NCBI RefSeq assembly: GCF_014705705.1 | Contig: NZ_JACXLD010000002.1 | Coordinates: forward strand, 62,001 to 126,000 | Length of the DNA: 64,000 bases | Source of the DNA: Spongiibacter pelagi | Lineage (GTDB): Bacteria; Pseudomonadota; Gammaproteobacteria; Pseudomonadales; Spongiibacteraceae | Direction: 5' to 3' | Shown: piece after piece, positions 1 through 7,829 of the stretch | Numbering within the stretch: position 1 is the first letter of the stretch | How the letters are laid out: each line of letters starts with the position of its first letter | Position numbers and translations under genes: made by a program | Notes under the pieces: model-generated | What the model saw: the letters and a program-made list of their open reading frames with translations, nothing else | Database searches by the model: none | What the model was told of the DNA's origin: nothing

Positions 1-10
1 GAGACGCGCA

Positions 11-1426
11 CTATAAAGTCTTGGAGAAGCGTCCTTCTACTCCGTGCAAATACGTATCAAAAGTCATGCAAATATTGCGTAGGAAGTTGCGCCCGGTTTG
101 GGTAACGGTGATGGCTTGCTCGGAAAGGGTTAGCAGACCGTCATTGGCTAGTTGCTGAAGCGCCTCCAGCTCGCGCTTAAAGTGGCGGTTGAAATTGATT
201 TGGAAACGTTGCTCAAAAGTAGGAATGTCTAGTTGCAGATTACAGATTAATGCCGAGATAAGCGCGCGGCGAATTCGATCTTCCTCATTGCAGATTAAAC
301 CTTTGGCCGTAGGCAGATGGCCTTCATCCAGTGCGCGGTAATAGTCGTCTAACTGCACATGGTTTTGGTTGAAGTTACCATCTAAAGAGCTAATTGCAGA
401 CACGCCCAAGGCCAAGGTGTCGGGCGCCATGCTGGTCGAATAACCTTGGAAATTGCGTTGCAGGCGCCCCTCTTGTTGATACTGGGCCAGCGCATCATCC
501 GGTTTTACAAAGTGATCCATACCAATATGGATATAGCCGGCCTCTTCAAATCGACGGGTAGCGAGTTGATAGAGGGCCAGTTTTTCTGCACTGTCGGGAA
601 TGCTTTGTTTGGCGATGGCTTTTTGCGGCGGAAAGCGATCGGGGAGGTGGGCGTAGTGGTAAAAAGCGATGCGATCTGGAGCCAGCTCGAGCACTTCATC
701 CAAGGTGTGTTCCAGCGTAGTGCAGGTTTGCTTGGGCAGGCCATAAATCAGATCCACCGACAGCGATTTAAAACGCAGCTCTCTGGCTTGCTTGAATAAG
801 CTAACTAGCTTTTCTGTTGGGCAAACCCGATTGATTGCCTTCTGTACCGCAGGGTCGCTGTCTTGAACGCCAAAACTTAAGCGGTTAAATCCGAGTCCTT
901 TTAATAGCGCCAGTCGGTCGCCATCCACAGTGCGAGGATCAATTTCAATCGCGTATTCCCGGCTCTGGTCATCGGCAAAACGAAAATGGCTAGAGAGCAT
1001 GTGAATGAGTTCGGTCAGTTCAGCGTCATCAAAATAGGTGGGCGTGCCCCCGCCAAGATGCAGTTGAACAACGCGTCGATGTTTACCGATGGCGCTAGAA
1101 ACCATTTCGATTTCTTTTGCTAAATAATCCAGATATCGGCGACTGGCGCTGGGGTCTTTGGTCACAATTTTATTGCAGGCGCAGTAATAGCAAAGCCAGC
1201 GACAGAAGGGCAGGTGAACATAAAGCGATAGGGGCGCAACTTGTTGGCCGCTATGTTTAAGTAAATCCAGATGCTGTGCCGGGGTAAATGCCTCGCTAAA
1301 TTGCAGCGCCGTGGGGTAGGAGGTATAGCGCGGACCTTCGCAGCGGTATTTCTCGATCAAGCTGGTAGGCGTGACGCTTTCAATTGCAATGATCGTTGAA
1401 TTCTCGGTTTGGCTGGCTGCATTCAT
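11..1426 (-). CDS. hemN: Oxygen-independent coproporphyrinogen III oxidase (radical SAM)
   Basis: A 471-aa cytoplasmic radical-SAM enzyme that decarboxylates coproporphyrinogen III to protoporphyrinogen IX during anaerobic haem synthesis. The 4Fe-4S/SAM motif is visible as C75-x3-C79-x2-C82-x-C84, which is the HemN-specific CxxxCxxCxC pattern, preceded by RYTSYPTA (residues 33-40), a family hallmark. Length is close to the usual 455-470 aa. The C-terminal HemN domain is present to the end. An ANR/FNR-like site lies about 60 bp upstream, so induction at low oxygen is likely. The gene is complete, with its stop at the window's left edge. Confidence 0.96.
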   Translation of the reverse strand: MNAASQTENSTIIAIESVTPTSLIEKYRCEGPRYTSYPTALQFSEAFTPAQHLDLLKHSGQQVAPLSLYVHLPFCRWLCYYCACNKIVTKDPSASRRYLDYLAKEIEMVSSAIGKHRRVVQLHLGGGTPTYFDDAELTELIHMLSSHFRFADDQSREYAIEIDPRTVDGDRLALLKGLGFNRLSFGVQDSDPAVQKAINRVCPTEKLVSLFKQARELRFKSLSVDLIYGLPKQTCTTLEHTLDEVLELAPDRIAFYHYAHLPDRFPPQKAIAKQSIPDSAEKLALYQLATRRFEEAGYIHIGMDHFVKPDDALAQYQQEGRLQRNFQGYSTSMAPDTLALGVSAISSLDGNFNQNHVQLDDYYRALDEGHLPTAKGLICNEEDRIRRALISALICNLQLDIPTFEQRFQINFNRHFKRELEALQQLANDGLLTLSEQAITVTQTGRNFLRNICMTFDTYLHGVEGRFSKTL

Positions 1427-1487
1427 GGTCGTGGACTGCCCTGATCAGGATTTTAGTCAAGGCTAGCAGAGTCGTTAACGCGTCAGA

Positions 1488-1501
1488 TTGATATGAGTCA
1501 A
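1488..1501 (-). promoter_or_regulatory. ANR/FNR-type box upstream of hemN
   Basis: The plus strand reads TTGATATGAGTCAA, one mismatch from the FNR/ANR consensus TTGAT-N4-ATCAA. It sits 62-75 bp upstream of the hemN start. Oxygen-responsive control of hemN by ANR is established in Pseudomonas; its use here is inferred. The rest of the 313-bp gap (1427-1739) shows no further gene. Confidence 0.7.
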
Positions 1502-1739
1502 AGCGTGGACTGCGGGTTTATACGTATAGAATTTGCGAGAAAAATTCGTGCAAAAAGTTTGATGCGTGTCGCAAATAACAAAAAGTGTTAGGCGCGATTA
1601 TTTGAGCTTATCTAATTGAATGTATTAGTAAAATCCGAGACAAATTCACACTGTTAGAACTTTGCTCGCACTGTTACTATCTAACTAATTGGTCTAGTCT
1701 TGAGCCTGTGTCGGGTGAAAAGCATGTTTAGGTGATTAT

Positions 1740-2126
1740 ATGTCGTACCGCAAAATGGCGTTGGCCGCATTTCTAACATTAAGCACAACGCTGTCATTTG
1801 GTGGTGAATCTGAGCAGTCTGGGTCAGTGGCAGATCGTTGCCTGGACTGGAAAGTGGATTCCATTCCCTCCGATTCCGATGCCTCAAGCTGCTCTTTCTA
1901 CAATCCAGAAAAAACCAGCACCCGGTTTTTAGTGCGCAATCATTGCTCCTCAGAAGTGAGCGGCGTCTTCACCTACTACAAAACCGATGCCGGTCAGCGC
2001 CCGATTTTAAGTATGCACCCTTTTGCGGTTAAGCCCGGCCAAGTGGTAGAAGTGGCGAACCCATGCAGCATGAGTTCTCCAGAGTCTATTCAGGTTTCGC
2101 AGGTGTCGATGAATAGCGCCGTTTAA
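1740..2126 (+). CDS. Small secreted protein of unknown function
   Basis: A 128-aa protein that I do not recognise. It begins with a short basic stretch and a hydrophobic segment typical of a Sec signal peptide (residues 1-21, likely cut after the Gly/Ala-rich end). The mature part has four cysteines (34, 51, 69 and 109), which could form two disulfides in the periplasm, and a predicted beta-rich middle (RFLVRNHC, GVFTYYK). An AGGTGA ribosome site precedes the ATG. It is monocistronic: hemN is divergent and a strong terminator follows. Function cannot be assigned. Confidence 0.7.
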   Translation: MSYRKMALAAFLTLSTTLSFGGESEQSGSVADRCLDWKVDSIPSDSDASSCSFYNPEKTSTRFLVRNHCSSEVSGVFTYYKTDAGQRPILSMHPFAVKPGQVVEVANPCSMSSPESIQVSQVSMNSAV

Positions 2127-2153
2127 CTAACGGGGTCTTAATTTTTAAAAGAC

Positions 2154-2187
2154 AAAAAAATGCCGCCCATTAGAGCGGCATTTTTTA
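2154..2187. terminator. Bidirectional rho-independent terminator
   Basis: Inverted repeat AAAAAAATGCCGC / GCGGCATTTTTT around an 8-nt loop, with A-tract and T-tract on both sides. It serves the small secreted protein gene on the plus strand and the acyl-CoA dehydrogenase gene on the minus strand. Confidence 0.92.
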
Positions 2188-2207
2188 TGGCTGGCAGTTG
2201 TGACTAC

Positions 2208-4010
2208 TTAGCGTAGCTCGAAACGGCCCAGCTCCATTCCCATCACGCTATCGGTTGAACTGTCCATGCAGGCGGCGTGAGCCTTGGCTCGTGGCAGCAG
2301 GCGCTTGAAGTAGAACTCCACCGTTTCCAGCTTGCTTTTCAAGAACTCGGTATCGCCTTCGCCCTTGTTCAGCTTGTTATGTGCTGCTTCGGCGGCCATA
2401 GCCATGTAATAGGCCATAGACAGATAACCGCTGTACATCAGGAAGTCGACCGAAGCGGCGCCCACTGCATCGCGGTTGCGTGCGGCGCGGGCCAGCATTT
2501 TTACGGTCTTCCAGTTCCAGCACAGGGTATAGCCAATAATGCTGGCGCCATAGCCGCGCTGCTTGCCGGTAAACAGGGTTTTGAAACCGAATTTATACAG
2601 TTTTTTGCTAAAGGCCGCGTAGAGTTTGAAACCATCCAGAACCACTTTACGGCCAATAAGATCTAGAGCCTGAATCCCGGTGGTGCCTTCGTACATGGTG
2701 GAGATGCGAGCGTCGCGGTAAATCTGTTCCATACCGTGTTCGGCAATATAGCCGTGGCCGCCAAACACTTGCATACCCAAGCTGGCTGATTCCTGGCCGG
2801 TTTCGGTCAGGAAGGCTTTCAGAATGGGAGTCAGGAAGCCCAGCTCGTTTTCTGCCTCGTCGCGCTCTTCTTCCGTTTCCGCAAACATCATGCGGTCGGC
2901 ATATTTTGCCGCATCGTAAATCATCAGACGGCCACCTTCGGCAAAGGCTTTGGCGGTGAGCAGCATGCGGCGTACATCGGCGTGGTGGATAATCGCGTCT
3001 GCGGCCACTTCGGGGTTTTTCTTGCCGGATAGGGCGCGCATAGAATGGCGCTCCATGGCATAGGGCAGGGCGTTTTGGTAGGCCAGCTCAGAAGCGGCCA
3101 GACCTTGAATCGCGGTGCCCACGCGCGCGGTGTTCATAAAGGTGAACATCGCTTCCAGACCTTGGTTTTCCACGCCGAGCATAAAGCCGGTGGCGTTGTC
3201 GAAGTTCATCACACAGGTGGCGTTGCCGTGAATGCCCATCTTGTGTTCGATGCTGCCGCAGCTAACGCCATTGCGCTCACCTACGCCGCCTTCGGCATTG
3301 GGCAGGAATTTGGGCACGATAAACAGCGAAATGCCCTTGGTGCCTTCTGGTGAGCCGGGGGTGCGAGCCAATACGATGTGGACGATATTTTCCGCCATAT
3401 CGTGTTCGCCGGCAGAGATAAAGATCTTGGTGCCGGTGATGTGATAGCTGCCATCTTGCTGGGGTTCGGCTTTGGTTTTCATTAAACCGAGGTCAGAGCC
3501 GCAGTGTGGCTCGGTCAAACACATGGTGCCGCTCCAGGTGGCCTCGCAGAGTTTGCTCAGGTAAACCTGTTTTTGCTCTTCAGTGCCGTGCACGTACAGC
3601 GTATTCATGGCGCCGAGGCTAAGGCCGGGGTACATGCCCCAAGACCAGTTAGCGGTGCCGACCAGTTCAGATTTAATCAGGCCCATCGACAGGGGCAGAC
3701 CTTGACCGCCGTATTCCGCAGGGTGCGAAAGCCCTTGCCAGCCGCCTTCAATCCACATTTGGTAGGCTTCTTTGAAGCCGTCGGGGGTGGTGACTTCACC
3801 GTCTTTCCACTGACAACCTTGCTGGTCGCCAACCTGATTCAGTGGCGATAGCACTTCCTCGGCAAATTTACCGGCTTCGGAAATAATCGCTTCGACCATA
3901 TCCGGGGTGGCTTCTTCGCCACAGGGAATGGTTTTGTAATGCGCTTGATAATCCAGCACATCATTGAGAACGAAATCGATATCGCGCAGCGGTGCTTTGA
4001 ACGTAGTCAT
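2208..4010 (-). CDS. Acyl-CoA dehydrogenase, 600-aa DmdC/PA0506-like class
   Basis: Flavoprotein that introduces a trans-2 double bond into an acyl-CoA. The N-, middle and C-terminal acyl-CoA dehydrogenase domains are followed by an extra C-terminal helical domain of about 120 residues, as in the 600-aa class that includes DmdC and several Pseudomonas enzymes. The catalytic glutamate is in MYEGTTGIQALDL (Glu near residue 441), and CLTEPHCGSDL marks the flavin-binding region. The reading frame stays open 83 codons further upstream, but MTTFKAPLRD with an AAGGAA ribosome site is the natural start. The exact chain-length preference cannot be read from sequence. Confidence 0.93.
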   Translation of the reverse strand: MTTFKAPLRDIDFVLNDVLDYQAHYKTIPCGEEATPDMVEAIISEAGKFAEEVLSPLNQVGDQQGCQWKDGEVTTPDGFKEAYQMWIEGGWQGLSHPAEYGGQGLPLSMGLIKSELVGTANWSWGMYPGLSLGAMNTLYVHGTEEQKQVYLSKLCEATWSGTMCLTEPHCGSDLGLMKTKAEPQQDGSYHITGTKIFISAGEHDMAENIVHIVLARTPGSPEGTKGISLFIVPKFLPNAEGGVGERNGVSCGSIEHKMGIHGNATCVMNFDNATGFMLGVENQGLEAMFTFMNTARVGTAIQGLAASELAYQNALPYAMERHSMRALSGKKNPEVAADAIIHHADVRRMLLTAKAFAEGGRLMIYDAAKYADRMMFAETEEERDEAENELGFLTPILKAFLTETGQESASLGMQVFGGHGYIAEHGMEQIYRDARISTMYEGTTGIQALDLIGRKVVLDGFKLYAAFSKKLYKFGFKTLFTGKQRGYGASIIGYTLCWNWKTVKMLARAARNRDAVGAASVDFLMYSGYLSMAYYMAMAAEAAHNKLNKGEGDTEFLKSKLETVEFYFKRLLPRAKAHAACMDSSTDSVMGMELGRFELR

Positions 4011-4297
4011 AGTGGTATTCCTTGAATTGCCCAACGGCTTGGTCCGGCCTGGGAAGCGAGTTTTAACGTTACGCTTCTCGTGGCTAAAAAGTACAGCGCG
4101 GAGGGTATGCCATTTGTTTTTGTAGGCAATTGGCCGCTTAAAAGTGGCCGGGCTGGCGCTGCGGTCAATCAGTTTGCAAATCAGCTTGAGCAATTCCGGT
4201 CGTGACATGGGGCATTGCCTTGTACTTGAGACCCTGAGCCGGGAGAGGGATACTGGCAAATCTATGATTGTGCGATTGAAGTAGGAGCCACTTACCT

Positions 4298-5377
4298 ATG
4301 CAAATCGGATTCACTAGCCAGCGGCATGTGCTGCCCGGTGGCGGTTATTTAGTGCAACTCAGTTTGAATGCGCCTACGCAGCTTAATGCTCTGTGCCATG
4401 AAATGGCGGAGCTGTTATTGCGGCAGTTGCGCTTGTTTATTGAAGACCCTGAGGCCTTGGGTTTGATCCTTGATAGCACCACTGACAAGGCGTTTTCGGT
4501 GGGCGCCGATTTGCGCCGAATTCGCGAATCCGCTATGGCCAATCCCGGTGGCGAGGCGGTAGAGGCCGAGGCGTTTTTCACCAGTGAGTTTGCGCTTGTG
4601 CAGTTGATTTACCAGTGTCCAAAGCCGGTGCTGTGCTGGGCAGATGGCTTCACTATGGGCAGTGGGCTGAGTGTGTTAGCGGCGTCTAGCCACCGGGTTG
4701 TGGGTAGCGCAGTGGCGGCATCGCTACCAGAAACCGGCTTGGGTTTTTTTCCTAACGCCGGGCTGAATTACTTTCTTCATCAAATGCCGGGTAAATTAGG
4801 TTTATTTACCGCACTCACCGGCATTCAATTAAATTTAGCTGACCTGCTTTATGGCGGTTTGGCGGATTACTGTTTTGACTCAAATGCAAAATCAACGGTG
4901 TTGGCAGGTTTGCTTGATTTGGATTGGGAGGAAGATGCCGAAGCCAATGCCGAACTATTAACCGAATACCTCAGCGATATTGAAGCGGAGCTGGGCGCGA
5001 GCTTGCCGGGTTCTGAGTTAAAAGCCCATCGCGAATGGGTAGATCAGCATTGTGAAGGTAGTTTATCGGCTTTGGATGTGCAGCTTGAGTCAGCGACTGG
5101 CGATGCTTGGTTGACGCAGGCCGCACAGGGTTTTAGGCGTGCGGCAGCCAGCTCGCAGAAAATTCTCTATCGCTTGCAAAAACACTGCGAACACCACGGT
5201 TTGGCAGAAGTATTGCGGCTGGAATTAGGCTTGGTTAGTCAGCGTATTCGCGACCCGGAATTTTCAGAAGGGGTGCGGGCGAGATTGCTTGGTAAGGATC
5301 GAGATCCGCACTGGTGTTACGCCACAATTAGCGATGTGCCAGAATCGGAAATCAATGCCTTGTTTGCCTTGCTATAG
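4298..5377 (+). CDS. Enoyl-CoA hydratase/isomerase family protein (3-hydroxyisobutyryl-CoA hydrolase-like)
   Basis: A 359-aa crotonase-fold protein. FSVGADLRRIRE and GFTMGSGLSVLAAS give the two oxyanion-hole segments, and the PETGLGFFPNAGLNYFL stretch matches the ECH_2 class (3-hydroxyisobutyryl-CoA hydrolase-like) better than a classic hydratase, as does the length of about 350 aa. It probably hydrolyses or hydrates a short or branched acyl-CoA. It is divergent from the acyl-CoA dehydrogenase gene across a 287-bp gap that holds the start regions of both. Substrate unknown. Confidence 0.85.
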   Translation: MQIGFTSQRHVLPGGGYLVQLSLNAPTQLNALCHEMAELLLRQLRLFIEDPEALGLILDSTTDKAFSVGADLRRIRESAMANPGGEAVEAEAFFTSEFALVQLIYQCPKPVLCWADGFTMGSGLSVLAASSHRVVGSAVAASLPETGLGFFPNAGLNYFLHQMPGKLGLFTALTGIQLNLADLLYGGLADYCFDSNAKSTVLAGLLDLDWEEDAEANAELLTEYLSDIEAELGASLPGSELKAHREWVDQHCEGSLSALDVQLESATGDAWLTQAAQGFRRAAASSQKILYRLQKHCEHHGLAEVLRLELGLVSQRIRDPEFSEGVRARLLGKDRDPHWCYATISDVPESEINALFALL

Positions 5378-5411
5378 GTTTTGCCAATCTTTTTCATCAC
5401 TCCAATCGTTT

Positions 5412-5430
5412 TTAAATGATAATTATTCTC
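5412..5430 (+). promoter_or_regulatory. Fur-box-like site
   Basis: A 19-bp stretch containing ATGATAATTATTCTC matches the Fur consensus GATAATGATAATCATTATC at 14 of 19 positions by my count. It lies about 90 bp upstream of the DUF2061 gene start. Binding is inferred. Confidence 0.5.
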
Positions 5431-5518
5431 GATTAAAGTGGCTCCATCGTTAAGCAAAACCGCTTTGCGAGCTAGAGAATACGATTATTTGAAACGCTAT
5501 CGAAAAGGAGCGAGTGAC

Positions 5519-5734
5519 ATGAAAAAGACCATTAGTTTTGCCGCCATGCATTTTGCCGTTGCATTTTCGGTGGCCTACCTGATGACCGGCAGCGTGGTTG
5601 TCGGCGGTTTAATGGCTTTGGTAGAGCCGGCGGTTAACACCGTGGCGTTCTACTTCCACGAGAAGGCTTGGGCAAAAATGACACCGGTAGAAACGGTGTC
5701 TCTGGTGCCAGCATTCGCCTCTGCTAGTGCTTAG
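5519..5734 (+). CDS. DUF2061 family small membrane protein
   Basis: A 71-aa inner-membrane protein. The ATG at 5519 follows an AAAGGAG ribosome site; an upstream in-frame ATG would need a longer N-terminus without homologous character. It starts KKTISFAAMHFAVAFSVAYLM (first membrane segment), then TGSVVVGGLMALVEPAVNT, and ends with YFHEKAWAKM, which is the DUF2061 pattern (TG, E, then Y-x-HE-x-W). The molecular role of DUF2061 is unknown. A Fur-like site upstream hints at iron-linked expression. Its stop overlaps the stop of a convergent small ORF. Confidence 0.85.
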   Translation: MKKTISFAAMHFAVAFSVAYLMTGSVVVGGLMALVEPAVNTVAFYFHEKAWAKMTPVETVSLVPAFASASA

Positions 5735-5907
5735 CTAAGAAAATGCTTAAATAAGGCGATAACGAGGCTCAAACCCACCAGCGGCAGTATCCAGCGACTT
5801 AGGCGCTGCTGCTGTTCGCTGGACAACTGCGGCGCGCGTTTTTCCAGTAGCGGAATAATAAGAAACAGGCTGAGGAACAGCAGCCCGAGAATAATTAATA
5901 GGTTCAT
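5731..5907 (-). CDS. Hypothetical 58-aa membrane protein
   Basis: A short ORF on the minus strand reading MNLLIILGLLFLSLFLIIPL, then a basic and polar loop (EKRAPQLSSEQQQRLSR), then a second hydrophobic span (WILPLVGLSLVIALF) and KHFLS. Two well-formed transmembrane helices with a charged loop argue for a real product. The ribosome site is weak. It is convergent with the DUF2061 gene, and the stop codons overlap (5731-5734). It lies just downstream, in the same direction, of nothing obvious. Not recognised as a named family. Confidence 0.55.
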   Translation of the reverse strand: MNLLIILGLLFLSLFLIIPLLEKRAPQLSSEQQQRLSRWILPLVGLSLVIALFKHFLS

Positions 5908-5969
5908 ATCAGCAGCTTAATGGAAATTTCCTAGCCTTCAAGCTCAATACTCCGGCGCTGTTGAATGAA

Positions 5970-7157
5970 TTATCGGCGGACGATAACGGATGAACCGTGA
6001 CCGAACAGCCCCTGATTTGCGGTAATGCCGACCTTGGCATTTTCTACCTGCCGTTCACCGGCCTGCCCGCGTAGCTGCCACGTCAGTTCACAAACTTGTG
6101 CCAAGGCTTGTGCTGGAACCGCTTCACCAAAGCAGGCGAGGCCGCCAGAGGGATTTACGGGCAAGCGACCGCCGAGTTTAGTTTCGCCTTGTCGAATCAA
6201 TTGTGCAGCCTCACCGCGACCGCAGAATTGCAGGTCTTCATACCAATCCAGCTCCAGCGCTGAGCTGAGGTCATAAATCTCGGCAACGCTGACATCTTCG
6301 GGGCCAATGCCCGCTTCTTCATAGGCTTTTACCGGCAGGGCAGCGCGAAAGCGGTGGGCCTCTACGCCTGCAGCGGCTGCCGAATCGGTGGCGATATCCG
6401 GCATCTCTACCACGGCACTGGCAAAGCTGGGTGTGACCGTAGAAATGGCAGACACTTTGACTGCATCGCCTTTGCCGATGCGCTTGGCGTAATCCATGCT
6501 GGAGACAATCATAGCTGCACCGCCATCGGAGGTGGCGCAGATATTTAACAAGCGCAAAGGATCGGCAACCATGGCGGAGTTTTTAATATCCTCCATGGTG
6601 AACTTCTTTTTATAGCGGGCATTGGGATTGGTAAAACCATGCTCGCTGTTCTTTATTTTGACCAGACCGAAATCCTCTTCGGTGTCACCGTACAAATCCA
6701 TGCGGCGGCGGGCGTAAAGGGCAAAATATGTGGGATTGGTAATGCCCAGATAAAAGCGAACCCAGTCTGGATCTTCAGGGCGGTAACCTTTTGCAGGCGC
6801 TAAAAAGCCTTTGGGCGTGGTGTCGGCACCAATAACCAAGGCGACCTCGCATTCACCCGCTAAGATTTTGGCGCGGGCGGCGGCCAAGGCTTGCGAGCCC
6901 GAGGCGCAGGCGGCGTAAGAGGTATTCACTTGCGCACCTTGCCAACCCAAGGCTTGGGCAAAGGTAGCCCCGGCGACATAGCCGGGATAGCCGCAGCGCA
7001 TAGTGGCAGCGCCGGAGACAAACTGTACATCGCGCCAGTCTACGCCGGAATCTTTAAGGGCGGCGCGGGCGGCGTGAAGGCCGTATTCGGTAAAGTTGCG
7101 ACCCCATTTTCCCCAAGGGTGCATGCCTACACCAAGAATGGCGATATCGTTACTCAT
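5970..7157 (-). CDS. Thiolase-fold lipid-transfer protein, Ltp2-like aldolase candidate
   Basis: A 395-aa SCP2-thiolase-family protein. The nucleophile-type Cys is kept (YAACASG, C84), but two other thiolase signatures are altered: the usual HDCF region reads EIYDLSSALE (His replaced by Tyr), and the usual GHPxGATG loop reads ACFGEAVPAQA (His lost). These changes are typical of the non-thiolytic Ltp2 group, which performs retro-aldol cleavage of steroid side chains with a DUF35 partner. The DUF35 gene lies immediately upstream, 33 bp away on the same strand. Aldolase function is an inference from motif loss and pairing; a degradative thiolase role remains possible. Confidence 0.82.
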   Translation of the reverse strand: MSNDIAILGVGMHPWGKWGRNFTEYGLHAARAALKDSGVDWRDVQFVSGAATMRCGYPGYVAGATFAQALGWQGAQVNTSYAACASGSQALAAARAKILAGECEVALVIGADTTPKGFLAPAKGYRPEDPDWVRFYLGITNPTYFALYARRRMDLYGDTEEDFGLVKIKNSEHGFTNPNARYKKKFTMEDIKNSAMVADPLRLLNICATSDGGAAMIVSSMDYAKRIGKGDAVKVSAISTVTPSFASAVVEMPDIATDSAAAAGVEAHRFRAALPVKAYEEAGIGPEDVSVAEIYDLSSALELDWYEDLQFCGRGEAAQLIRQGETKLGGRLPVNPSGGLACFGEAVPAQALAQVCELTWQLRGQAGERQVENAKVGITANQGLFGHGSSVIVRR

Positions 7158-7190
7158 TAATTCATTTCCTTGTGCTTTAGTTCTGTCGAA

Positions 7191-7625
7191 TTACGACAGC
7201 GGACGCCATTTCCAGATCAGCTTTTCGCCTTCTTCGGAATCGTGTAGGGGCTCTAATACCAGCTCTACCGCTTGCCCTACCTTCATATCTTCCGGGGTAA
7301 TGCCGCTGATGGTCTGCCCCAAAATAATCATTTGTTCCTTTTCCAGCTCGACCGCCGCAATACTGAACGGAACAAACGGCTCGGCGGCAATATAGGGTTC
7401 TGGAGGCTGATAACAGGCATTGGTATACGACCAGATTTTGCCCTCTCGGCTCAGGGGTACTTCATCAAAAGCCTCGCTATCGCAGCCGGGGTTTTTGCAA
7501 TAGCTACTTTGCTTGGGAAAGTAATAAGTGCCGCACTGTTGGCATTGGCTGCCAATCAGGTGGGGCTGCTCTGAATCGAGGCTATACCAGCCGTCGATGG
7601 CCGCAATGGGGCTTGAACCCGTCAT
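7191..7625 (-). CDS. DUF35 zinc-ribbon/OB-fold protein, partner of the thiolase-like protein
   Basis: A 144-aa protein with an N-terminal rubredoxin-like zinc ribbon (C28-x2-C31-x11-C43-x4-C48) and a C-terminal OB fold (KIWSYTNACYQ onward). DUF35 proteins bind thiolase-fold enzymes such as Ltp2 or HMG-CoA synthase-like proteins and shape or feed the active site. The start was set at MTGSSPIAAIDGW behind a GGAGA ribosome site; an upstream in-frame start would add nine residues. It forms a two-gene operon with the downstream thiolase-like gene. There is no MaoC hydratase domain, unlike ChsH2 of Mycobacterium. Confidence 0.88.
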   Translation of the reverse strand: MTGSSPIAAIDGWYSLDSEQPHLIGSQCQQCGTYYFPKQSSYCKNPGCDSEAFDEVPLSREGKIWSYTNACYQPPEPYIAAEPFVPFSIAAVELEKEQMIILGQTISGITPEDMKVGQAVELVLEPLHDSEEGEKLIWKWRPLS

Positions 7626-7829
7626 GGTGATCTCCACATTTCTTGTGAGCACATATTCCCAAACCCCGGTGTTTGTCCCAATCGTCTAAATGGTTGATGC
7701 CTAACTGTTTGATAAACCGTGTTTTCGAGATGACGCGATTTGTCAGCGGCGTGAGAACTTTTGCACTTGTTGCTCTGGTGGACGGGGGCGAGCATGGCGA
7801 TAAGCATTGATCTTAGTTTGAGGCAGGCA

